Positions 37,311 through 45,202 of a stretch of DNA of 63,572 nucleotides are shown here, one piece after another. The notes under the pieces are model-generated. The model saw only the letters and a list, made by a program, of their open reading frames with translations. It did no database searches and was not told the DNA's origin. Each line of letters opens with the position of its first letter. Positions within the stretch are counted from its first letter, which is position 1. Made by a program: the position numbers and the translations under genes. This DNA is from Oscillatoria sp. HE19RPO. Its GTDB lineage: Bacteria > Cyanobacteriota > Cyanobacteriia > Cyanobacteriales > Laspinemataceae. The stretch lies in contig NZ_JAMXOT010000141.1 in the NCBI RefSeq assembly GCF_024220515.1, positions 1-63,572 of the forward strand. Reading direction: 5' to 3'.

Positions 37311-39905
37311 CTAAATCAGCCGTTTGAGCGTTTCTAATAACACCTGTTGATTGAAACTGCTTTTGGGAATGTAGGAATTGGCCCCGGCTTCGGCACCCCG
37401 GCGTTTATCATCATCACTGGCGAGGGAGGTGACCAGAATAATCGGCAATTCAGAATATTCCTTATGCTGACGAATTTTGGTGACTAACCCTAAACCATCC
37501 AAATTAGGCATTTGGACATCGGAGATCACCGCATCAAAGTCGCGAGTTCTCAGTTTATTGTATCCATCAACACCATCCACAGCAGTAACCACCTCATATC
37601 CCGCATTTTCGAGAATGCGTTTTTCTTGAGTGCGCGTGGCGATCGAGTCTTCCACGAGCAAGACTAATAATTTGCGATCGCTCTCGGGCTGCGGTTTTGA
37701 GGGAACAATGGATTTTCCCGGCTTTCGCACGGACTTGAGCAAGTCATGAGGGTTTAACACCATACAGACTTCCCCAGTGCCCAAAATCGTGGCTCCCGCA
37801 ACATTCCGGACCCGTTTGAGCAGTTTGCTTTGGGGTTTGAGCACCACATCTTGCTCATCCACCAAGGCATCCACCAAAAGTCCGAGGCGTTCTTCCCCCA
37901 CTTGCAGAATAATGCAAGGCAAACTCGAAGTATTCATGCTTTTTGAAGAATTGAGAATGCCTCGCGGGGGCAATTCCAGCAAATCGGCGAGTTTGACCAC
38001 GGAAACGGGTTGTCCCTCTAAAATCATCGTTTCCCGTCCTTCTAGGGCAAAAATATCGCTCTCCGGGACCAACCGAGCCAGTTGCACAAACTCCACCGGC
38101 AGGGCGTAGGCAATCCCCTCTACCTCAACCAGGAGAACATGAGCGGTGGCGAGGGTGGTGCCCAAAGATAAGCGCAGGGTGGTACCCACTCCCGGGGTCG
38201 AGTCAATGTGAATACTGCCTTTGAGCCGTTCGACGTTGGTGCGAACCACATCCAGTCCCACCCCTCGCCCGGACACCTCGGTGACGAAGGTCCGGGTGGA
38301 GAATCCCGGGGTGAAAATCAGGCTATGGATTTGGTGGGGGGTCATGGTAGCGAGTTCTTCTTCGCGGCAGATTCCCCGTTTGAGGGCGGTTTGTTTAATT
38401 TTTTCCAGGTCCAGTCCACGCCCATCATCGCGGATTTCGATGATGATGTTGTTGGCAGTTTGGTAGCCTTTGAGGACAATGGTGGCTTTGGGGGGTTTGC
38501 CTTTTTGTTGGCGATCGCCGGGAGTTTCGATGCCGTGGTCGATCGCATTGCGGATGATATGCATCAAGGGGTCTTTCATCTCTTCCAGGATCCGCTTATC
38601 GGCGCGGGTCTCTCCCCCTTCAATCAGCAGTTCCACTTGCTTGCCTTCTTGTTTGGCTAAATCTCGCACCATCCGAGGAAACAGGGTAAAGATGGTGGAT
38701 AAGGGCAGCAGGCGCAAGGTGCGGATGCCTTCTTCGAGTTCATCGGCAATGGTATCGAGGCGGGCGTTATCTTCATAGACTGAATTTCTGAGGCGGTTGA
38801 CAATTTGGCCGAGGCGTTCGAGTCGGTCTTCTGTGCGATGATGAAAGCTTTGCAAGCGGTCTAAGGAGCCATTGCGGTTGCCCCGCATGACTTCTTCTAG
38901 GGCAAAGCGATTGACAAAGCTATCGCGACTCCATTCTTCCCAGAGGGTGACAATTTCTTCGACTTCTGAGAGGCGATGTGCGATCCGGATTTTGCTGACG
39001 GTGAGTTCCCCGGTTTGGGTCATCAGACTGTCCAGATTGCGGGTTTCGACTCGAATGGTGTCGATCCGGTAGTTGCTGCTGCCGGTTGGTGTGGGGGTGA
39101 CAGGGACAACGGGTAGGACTGGGGTTTTACCCGGGCTGGAATCTCGACCCCGATCGCCTCCTGGAGGGGGTGCGCTACTGCCGAGGGGTTTAGAAATCTC
39201 CGGAATCGGAGATTTTTGAGCCAAATTATGTCCATTGACTGTGGCGCTGACTTTGGCCGGGGAACGGCTGGGGACTTCTACCGGGGAGATGACCTCTAGT
39301 ATTTCCGGGCTGGCTTCCTCGGGGGCTTCTTCCGGGTCTAGGTCGCGCTGTTCTTCGGCTTCCTCGTCGGGTTCTGTCCCTGCTGTCTCCGTTACCGCCT
39401 CTACTGGGTCTAAAATCTCTTGCGGACGGTCTCTCTGTTGAGGGGGGATTTTTTCTCTGGGTGGGGACTTTTGGGTTTCCTGGGGTTGTTGTGGCGCGCT
39501 GGTCGTTTCGCTCTCCTTGCTGTCGGAGGCTGCACCCATCAAATAGGCGAGGACGTAAAAGGTATTGACTCCGGCTTCTTCCCCGGTGACGGATTCTTGA
39601 ACGAGTTTGGAGATCGCATCTAAGCCATGATAAAGGCGATCGCACAATTCTGGGGTTAAGGGGTTTTCTTTGCGCTTGACCGTTCCCAACAGATGTTCCC
39701 ACTGATGTGCCAGGGTGGCAATATCTTTCACCCCCAACATTCCCGCATCTCCTTTCAGACTATGGGCTTCTCGCATCAATTCTTCAAGTTTCCCCAAGTC
39801 ATCAGGCTGCTGTTCTAGGTGCAATAATCCTTCGTTGAGTTTTTGCAGGTGTTCTTCACTGGCTACTTTGAATGTAATTCTCAGTTCTTCATCGTCGATC
39901 ATCAT
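37311..39905 (-). CDS. cheA: Hybrid CheA histidine kinase with C-terminal receiver
   Basis: Kinase of chemotaxis system 2, 864 residues from ATG at 39905, chosen because GGAGG lies 10 bases upstream (the frame is open 13 codons further). Order: Hpt with His48 (REAHSLKGDAGML); long acidic Pro/Glu-rich linker (about 145-270); dimerisation helices; HATPase with HIIRNAIDHGIETP, DDGRGLDLEK, GRGVGLDVV; CheW-like domain (about 595-735); receiver with Asp796 (VISDVQMPNLDGL) and Lys in YIPKSS. Followed by cheB and preceded by two transducers, all on the minus strand. No CheW gene is seen in this cluster, so coupling may use a CheW from another locus. Confidence 0.95.
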   Translation of the reverse strand: MMIDDEELRITFKVASEEHLQKLNEGLLHLEQQPDDLGKLEELMREAHSLKGDAGMLGVKDIATLAHQWEHLLGTVKRKENPLTPELCDRLYHGLDAISKLVQESVTGEEAGVNTFYVLAYLMGAASDSKESETTSAPQQPQETQKSPPREKIPPQQRDRPQEILDPVEAVTETAGTEPDEEAEEQRDLDPEEAPEEASPEILEVISPVEVPSRSPAKVSATVNGHNLAQKSPIPEISKPLGSSAPPPGGDRGRDSSPGKTPVLPVVPVTPTPTGSSNYRIDTIRVETRNLDSLMTQTGELTVSKIRIAHRLSEVEEIVTLWEEWSRDSFVNRFALEEVMRGNRNGSLDRLQSFHHRTEDRLERLGQIVNRLRNSVYEDNARLDTIADELEEGIRTLRLLPLSTIFTLFPRMVRDLAKQEGKQVELLIEGGETRADKRILEEMKDPLMHIIRNAIDHGIETPGDRQQKGKPPKATIVLKGYQTANNIIIEIRDDGRGLDLEKIKQTALKRGICREEELATMTPHQIHSLIFTPGFSTRTFVTEVSGRGVGLDVVRTNVERLKGSIHIDSTPGVGTTLRLSLGTTLATAHVLLVEVEGIAYALPVEFVQLARLVPESDIFALEGRETMILEGQPVSVVKLADLLELPPRGILNSSKSMNTSSLPCIILQVGEERLGLLVDALVDEQDVVLKPQSKLLKRVRNVAGATILGTGEVCMVLNPHDLLKSVRKPGKSIVPSKPQPESDRKLLVLLVEDSIATRTQEKRILENAGYEVVTAVDGVDGYNKLRTRDFDAVISDVQMPNLDGLGLVTKIRQHKEYSELPIILVTSLASDDDKRRGAEAGANSYIPKSSFNQQVLLETLKRLI

Positions 39906-39980
39906 GGTTTTAGTTCCTCCGAAGTCAGATCTAGGGATTTCCATAGGGATAATTTCCCCTACCTTGAAGATTCCCCTTTT

Positions 39981-40383
39981 TTACTCAAATTTACCCCGGT
40001 TCTGCTGGGCCTGCTTCCGGAGGTGATCGACTCTCTTTTGGACGGGTTTAAGTTTTTAAATCCAGGCCCAAAACTCTCCAGATTGATTTGGATTTTCATA
40101 AGCTCATCTGCGGTTTGGGCTAATTTTTCAAGGTCAATCTTTTGGAAGGGTGAAATCGGTAATCTGGTTACTCATGTCATCCCCGTTTTTTCCTGAACTG
40201 AGGGTGAACTTTGCCGTTCACCCGATTGTTTTCACCCTGATTTTCTGGTAACTTAACCGCAGCTTGAGGAGAGACCTCCATTGAGGGGCGCTCAGGAGCC
40301 AAACCCCGAGGCGATCGTCGGCTGGATTCCTGAACAGGTTTCTCGATGAACAGTCGCTGATTCAGACCGCAAACCCCACTCAT
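39981..40383 (-). pseudogene. Decayed small gene upstream of cheA
   Basis: On the minus strand, protein-like stretches follow each other in three frames: a Pro-rich 68-residue piece (40383-40177), MSNQITDFT, then FQKIDLEKLAQTADELMKI and NLESFGPGFKNLN, then VDHLRKQAQQNRGKFE with a stop at 39981. Each has sensible amphipathic composition, and frame changes fall where one ends and the next begins. I read this as one gene with at least two frameshifts, between the transducer and cheA. The family is not recognised. It could be non-coding. Confidence 0.35.
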
Positions 40384-40696
40384 CGGATTTTTCTATCCCT
40401 GAATCTAGGGAGAGTAGGGCCCAATTCCCCAATCTTTCGGCTCCTTTTCAGGCCCAAGTCTGGGTCCGGGGACTGTCTCTACCTCTGGGCCTAATCGAAA
40501 TGGCTGCGATATTTGGGCCTGTGGCAATTTTCGCATAATTTGCGGACAAAGGCAAGGGACAGCACCCCCGATGGATGCCTGATTTCCCCCTGGATAACCG
40601 GATTGGGGATAATTCAGCGGGAATTGAAGATGCCGACCTAACGAGTTCCCCTGATACGGAATTCGGTTGTGATAGGTTGTAAAAACGAGCCCTGTC

Positions 40697-40840
40697 AAGG
40701 TGTATTTGTAGGGGTTTGGTCTCCAAACCCTCAAGGTGCATTTGTAGGGGTTTGGTCTGATCACCCTCAAGGTGCATTTGTAGGGGTTTGGTCTGATCAC
40801 CCTCAAGGTGCATTTGTAGGGGTTTGGTCTGATCACCCTC
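40697..40840. repeat. 36-bp tandem repeat, four units
   Basis: Units start at 40697, 40733, 40769 and 40805, period 36. Units 2-4 are identical and unit 1 differs near its end (CTCCAAACCC instead of CTGATCACCC). Core GCATTTGTAGGGGTTTGGTC. There are no spacers, so this is not a CRISPR array. Confidence 0.92.
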
Positions 40841-40965
40841 AAGGTGGTAAATGGAATCCTGCCTCATCCGGGTTTCTTGTAGGGGCGTATTGCATACGCC
40901 CTCTTGATCCGTTAATGGAATCCCGCCGCATCCGGAGTTTCTTGTAGGGGCGTATTGCATACATG

Positions 40966-41087
40966 ATACTCCATTCGGTTGTTAAAGGTCTATAAAAACC
41001 CACACCCTCAAGGGTGGGGTTACACAGACAAAGCCTGCCTACGCAGGCTCAAGAGTAAAATAGGTCTTTCAGAACCGGATTTGGTAT
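40966..41087. repeat. MITE family A, copy 3 (innermost of the nest)
   Basis: Bounded by ATACTCCATTCGGTTGTTAA and AGAACCGGATTTGGTAT, with the family core AAAAACCCACACCCTCAAGG and GCCTGCCTACGCAGGC. Inserted inside the element at 40687-41135, interrupting its GGGCGTATTGCATAC block. Confidence 0.85.
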
Positions 41088-41297
41088 GAGAGGGCGTATG
41101 CAATACGCCCCTACAAATACACCTTGACAGGGCTAGTTGTAAAAACCCGCAGGCTGTAGCCCGGAGGCTATATAGACAAAGCCTGCCTACGCTTCGCTAC
41201 CCGGAAAAACCGACTTGAGACAACTCGATTGGGTCTGAGATCTCCTGGGGAGAGAACAGCCCGGGTTGGTGAATTCCCCAGAACTAGAATAGAATGC

Positions 41298-42776
41298 TCA
41301 GACCATTTCTTTGAGGTCGAGGGCGGCTTGATTGAGTTTTTCAGTGCCAACTTTGGCCTCGGAAATGCTGTTAACGGTTTCTGAGGCAATTCTATTCAGA
41401 GCATTCATCGCTTCAAAAACCTGCTGAATGGCGATCGCCTGCTGTTGGGCGGTTAATGAAATTTGTTGGGTATTGTTAACAATTTCATCAATTGCGTCCA
41501 CCACAACTTCGACGGTTTTTGTCCCTTCTTCTGTGACTTGAACCGTCAAGGAAGTGGCCGATTGAATTTCTTTAACCAGAGAATTAATGCGATCGGCACA
41601 GCGGCCACTATGGTCGGCCAGTTTGCGAATTTCTGTGGCAACGACTCCAAATCCTTTCCCCGCTTCACCGGCGCGAACGGCTTCCACGGAAGCATTCAGG
41701 GCTAACATATTGGTCTGATTGGCGATATTGCTCACGTTACTGGCAATTTCATCAATTTGGGACAGTTGCTGGGTGAGTTGTTCGATGCGCTTGGCAATCT
41801 GATGGACGGTTTCTTTTAAGCTGGTATTTTGGTGTCCGATCTGGCGATCGCGCGATGGGATGCTGGAGTAGCTGGGACCCATACGATAGGACGGATGCAC
41901 CGGCAGTTGATGATGGTTGGAGGAATCCACTAAGTTTAAAACCAGAATCGCGTTAGCCGCAGCGGATTCAGCTTGTTCAGCGGTGGCTTTGGAGGATGCA
42001 TTCAACTCCTCCATTGAGGTGGTTGTTTGGTTGACGGAGGTGGCTTGAGCGTTTGTGGACGTTTCCTGATGAGCAAAGGTGGCGGCAAATTCTGTAGATG
42101 AAGTCGCCACTTCATGGATAGCACGTTCGATGCGATCGCGAATGCTAGAGGCTAGTTTTGCACCAATGGCGATCGTCATCAACCCCACGATCGCACTTCC
42201 CCACCCCGCAATCGCCAGAGACAAAGTTAACGCTTCCTGAGCTTCTACTTTTCTAACCTCTAAGGTCTCCCGTTCTTGTTGAACAAACGCATGATAAAGC
42301 GACTCAATCTCCCGGACAATATTGCTACTCTGATCCGTGGAAAATAAGGCCACAGCTTCTTCTCTCTGCCCCGATTGTGCCAGTTCAAGGGTTTGCAGCG
42401 CAACTTGTCGCAGTTGAATTCCCAACTGACTGTACTCCTCAAACCGCTGTCGTTGTATGGGGTCTTCCAATTGAGCAATTTTTAGCTCTAAGCTGTTCAT
42501 CACTCGACTATAAGACTCACTCCCGGTCTCAAATCCTTGACGATGGCGATCCTTGCCATTCACCAAATATCCTCGGGTTGACCGTTCTATCCGAATCGCT
42601 TGCAGGGTCGCTTCGGCCAAATGATCGATGACTTCTGAGGAAAACCCGATCTGTTTGTCGAGGTGATCGACTTTTCTAACGTTTGAAACAATCAGGGTAG
42701 CCAGGACACCGGACACCAACAATGGGATAATAATGCAGGCGAGAATTCTTCCCCTCAGTTTTAAGCTGTCCAACAT
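41298..42776 (-). CDS. Methyl-accepting chemotaxis protein with CHASE3-like sensor
   Basis: 492 residues from ATG at 42776 (MLDSLKLRGRILACIIIPLL), where the first membrane helix begins at once; AAGGAG lies 13 bases upstream. A four-helix extracellular sensor of CHASE3 type follows (about 35-185, RSTRGYLVNG, then RETLEVRKVEAQEAL), the second membrane helix (about 190-212), and a cytoplasmic coiled signalling domain with tip [20 protein letters not shown]. No clear HAMP domain. Tail ends in ALDLKEMV. It should work with the CheA and CheB encoded downstream. The gene at 43244 is its paralogue. Confidence 0.9.
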   Translation of the reverse strand: MLDSLKLRGRILACIIIPLLVSGVLATLIVSNVRKVDHLDKQIGFSSEVIDHLAEATLQAIRIERSTRGYLVNGKDRHRQGFETGSESYSRVMNSLELKIAQLEDPIQRQRFEEYSQLGIQLRQVALQTLELAQSGQREEAVALFSTDQSSNIVREIESLYHAFVQQERETLEVRKVEAQEALTLSLAIAGWGSAIVGLMTIAIGAKLASSIRDRIERAIHEVATSSTEFAATFAHQETSTNAQATSVNQTTTSMEELNASSKATAEQAESAAANAILVLNLVDSSNHHQLPVHPSYRMGPSYSSIPSRDRQIGHQNTSLKETVHQIAKRIEQLTQQLSQIDEIASNVSNIANQTNMLALNASVEAVRAGEAGKGFGVVATEIRKLADHSGRCADRINSLVKEIQSATSLTVQVTEEGTKTVEVVVDAIDEIVNNTQQISLTAQQQAIAIQQVFEAMNALNRIASETVNSISEAKVGTEKLNQAALDLKEMV

Positions 42777-43243
42777 AATCAGATGATGACTCCTTAAATT
42801 TGACCTCAACCCACCGATTTAAACGGGGTTTAGTGCAGCCCTGAGTGGCTTACCTCAACAATTTTGATGAGATTTCCTAAAGGGAGGTGCGTAAACTCAG
42901 AATCAATCGATTCTGATGATTGACTGTCCCATTGGTTATATTGTTGTTCCCGCTTGCACCTTATCTTAAACTTAGGACTTACGCATCCACGCTAGAGTTG
43001 GGGGCTTTTCCTCCGCAGAAAGCCCCTACATCTTACTCACTATAGACTTCCTGGGTCAGTCCTGTCTGTATTGAGGCTATCTTTTGAACCGGACTGATGC
43101 ACAAAAACCGGGTTTTGACAAGAATGGGTAGGGTTCCTAACTTAGATATCTACCGGACTGACTATAGCGCATCTCAATCATGAAAGGCCGTAGGATGCAG
43201 GAGTGGGAGCAAGATGCGCCCGCTCTTTGAGGGATTCTCACGC
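42777..43243. other. Spacer between the two transducers, no gene
   Basis: 467 bases. Contains a TTAGGACTTACGCAT word typical of cyanobacterial insertion-sequence ends (about 42975-42989), a CCGGGTTTT repeat word (about 43105) and a CTATAGCGC word (about 43163). Looks like repeat debris plus the promoter of the transducer at 42776. Confidence 0.45.
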
Positions 43244-44569
43244 CTAAATTTCCCGTTGTAGCTTGAGGGCGACGTGATTGAGTTGTTGAATGCTAATTTT
43301 GGTTTGGGCGATCCCGCTGGCGGTTTCTTGGGCGCTTTGAGTTAGACTATTCATGGCATCCAGGGTTTGTTGAATCGCCAAGGCTTGTTGTTTGGCACTC
43401 AAGGAAATTTGTTGGGCGTTGACGGCGATGTGATTGACGGCAGAAACCACGCTTTCTACGCTGCGAGTTCCGTCTTTGGTGATCATCACGGCTGAATTGG
43501 TTGCCCGTTCAATATCATTGACTAATTCACTAATTTTCTCGGCGGATTGTTTGCTGCGATCGGCCAGTTTCCGAATTTCTGACGCGACAACGCCAAAACC
43601 TTTGCCTTGCTCTCCGGCGCGGACGGCTTCCACCGCAGCATTCAGGGCTAACATATTGGTTTGATTGGCGATATCGCTGACTAATCCAGCAATTTTGTCG
43701 ATTTGGTTGACTTGCTCACTCAGATGCAAAATTTGATTGGCAATTTGTTCGACTTGAATGGTGGTGGCTTCGGCGCGTTCGGAGGACTCCTGAGAGGAGA
43801 GGCCCAGTTGTTCCATTGTGGTGCAAGTTTCATGGACTGCACTGGCTTGTTGGTTGGCAACGCGCTCTTGTTGTTCAGTCATGGCAGCGATTTCTGTGGA
43901 GGAGGAGGCGATGGTGTTGGTGGTTTCGCCGAGGGTGTCCGTAATCCGGCTGGCGATCGCCCATCCTAATCCCCAAGCCACGACTGCCGTGATGGCGGTA
44001 CTCAATAACACCAAGAAACTCAATAAGTTGAGGGCGTCATTGGTGCGATCGCTTTTTTCGTTCTGAAGATCGTCTTCCCGTTGATTGAACTGTGCCAGTA
44101 GGCTTTCTAGTTCCCGATTCAATTGTTCTCGTTCCGGGGAAACATACGCTTTCACCGCGTCTTGCACTCGGTTTTGTTCGACTAAATCAAGCAAATTTGT
44201 ATTAAATTCAATCGTTCTTTGACTCAGTTCTAAAATTCGCTCTAACTTTTCTTTTTGTTTAGCATCTTCTACATGACTCTGTAAAAATTCTACAGAATTT
44301 TCTAGGTTTTTGAGGTCGGACTCAATTGCCTCGGGAATAAATTCTTCCCGGTCGATAACATAGCCTCTTGCCGAGCGTTGGATGGACATTAACCTTAAAG
44401 CCAGACGGTCTGACTCCCGGACTAGAGACGCCCCCTCTTCTAACTGGCTGACTTCTTGCTGAACTTGCTGGCTAATCACAAACACTAATCCAGCGGAAGT
44501 CAAGGAAAATATTAATGGGATGGAATAACCTAATAAAATTCTAGCCTTTAACTTTAAATTAAATAACAT
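43244..44569 (-). CDS. Methyl-accepting chemotaxis protein with CHASE3-like sensor
   Basis: 441 residues, AGGAG 5 bases before the ATG. N-terminal membrane helix (about 8-30), CHASE3-like four-helix sensor (about 35-185; [14 protein letters not shown]), second membrane helix (about 187-210), then a signalling coiled coil with tip [20 protein letters not shown]. It lacks HAMP and is shorter than the neighbouring transducer because it has no inserted loop before the tip. First gene of the chemotaxis array 2 on this strand. Confidence 0.9.
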   Translation of the reverse strand: MLFNLKLKARILLGYSIPLIFSLTSAGLVFVISQQVQQEVSQLEEGASLVRESDRLALRLMSIQRSARGYVIDREEFIPEAIESDLKNLENSVEFLQSHVEDAKQKEKLERILELSQRTIEFNTNLLDLVEQNRVQDAVKAYVSPEREQLNRELESLLAQFNQREDDLQNEKSDRTNDALNLLSFLVLLSTAITAVVAWGLGWAIASRITDTLGETTNTIASSSTEIAAMTEQQERVANQQASAVHETCTTMEQLGLSSQESSERAEATTIQVEQIANQILHLSEQVNQIDKIAGLVSDIANQTNMLALNAAVEAVRAGEQGKGFGVVASEIRKLADRSKQSAEKISELVNDIERATNSAVMITKDGTRSVESVVSAVNHIAVNAQQISLSAKQQALAIQQTLDAMNSLTQSAQETASGIAQTKISIQQLNHVALKLQREI

Positions 44570-45146
44570 GAGGACTCCTCGCCTGTTATTGCTAAAGAAG
44601 GGTGGATGTCAATTCAAAACTTAATCCGTTGTTTTCTCAGTAAACAAAATAGCAATGTTAATGGAAATGAGGCGCATCCATTCACTAACCAACCCGGACC
44701 TTTACCTCCAACAGGGGGATTGCCGTCTTGTTAGGGACAACATTTGCCAGAAAGCTGCTATAAAATGTCTGAACCTTAAAGTTTTAGTAGAATTTTTCCC
44801 AGAATTTGAACAAGATGACTCGCCAGACAAACAACTAGATTTCCTGTCTTGACTTCAATTCTGATTTTATCACAGCTTTGGAAAATCAATAAGGGAAATT
44901 TGCTGTTTTTGAACCCGCAATCAAGAAGTGGGGGTTGCGATTATGAATAAATGCTTAGGAATAAGAATAAGCCACAATTCCCAGAGGGACAAGTTTTAGA
45001 GGACCGGTACAGTAAAGGGAAGAGCGCCGGTTTGGTGCAATCTATTTGTTACAGATCGAGCAGAGATTTTGGCAACCAACCCGGTTGCTTGTCCCAGGGA
45101 GCTAGAACTGTAGCGAGTTCTGAGTAGCAGTAACCGGGACACAAAA
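44570..45146. other. Spacer upstream of transducer, no supported gene
   Basis: 577 bases. A 65-codon frame at 44655-44852 (+) has no ribosome site and ordinary composition; I do not support it. The promoter of the 44569 transducer should be in the first 150 bases. Confidence 0.4.
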
Positions 45147-45189
45147 AACCGGCAAAAGGCCGAGGAAAAACTCGGACCTTTTGCCGGTT
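45147..45189 (-). terminator. Intrinsic terminator after the EF-G-like gene
   Basis: Stem AACCGGCAAAAGGCCGAG with facing CTCGGaCCTTTTGCCGGTT (one bulge), loop GAAAAA, and on the minus strand a TTTTTTG run directly after it. It lies just downstream of the 45203 stop. Confidence 0.85.
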
Positions 45190-45202
45190 GGGAATTCACA
45201 GA

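Larger units (their letters stand above)
40687..41135. mobile_element. Inverted-repeat element inserted in a MITE, with 11-bp flanking direct repeat
   Basis: About 449 bases with 27-bp matching inverted ends (AGCCCTGTCAAGGTGTATTT... at the left, complement at the right). Flanked on both sides by GTTGTAAAAAC (40676-40686 and 41136-41146), which looks like an 11-bp target duplication or part of it. Contains four 36-bp tandem units, two copies of a GTAGGGGCGTATTGCATAC block, and a whole family-A MITE. No coding gene. Confidence 0.7.
40654..41236. repeat. MITE family A, copy 4, split by a nested insertion
   Basis: Left end ATACGGAATTCGGTTGTGA, right end GACAACTCGATTGGGTCT with the family core (AAAAACCCGCAGGCT) at 41141-41155. 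The two halves are separated by the element at 40687-41135, which itself contains another family-A copy. Confidence 0.75.

Noticed and set aside
40697..40840. Possible CRISPR array
   Set aside because: The 36-bp units are directly adjacent with no spacers, and no cas genes are nearby.
40405..40960. Two long overlapping minus-strand frames encoding repeats such as LEGDQTKPLQMH
   Set aside because: The repeated peptide is a translation of the 36-bp tandem DNA repeat inside a mobile element; no start context or homology.
44655..44852. 65-codon plus-strand frame
   Set aside because: No ribosome site, no recognisable pattern, and it lies in a spacer upstream of a minus-strand operon.
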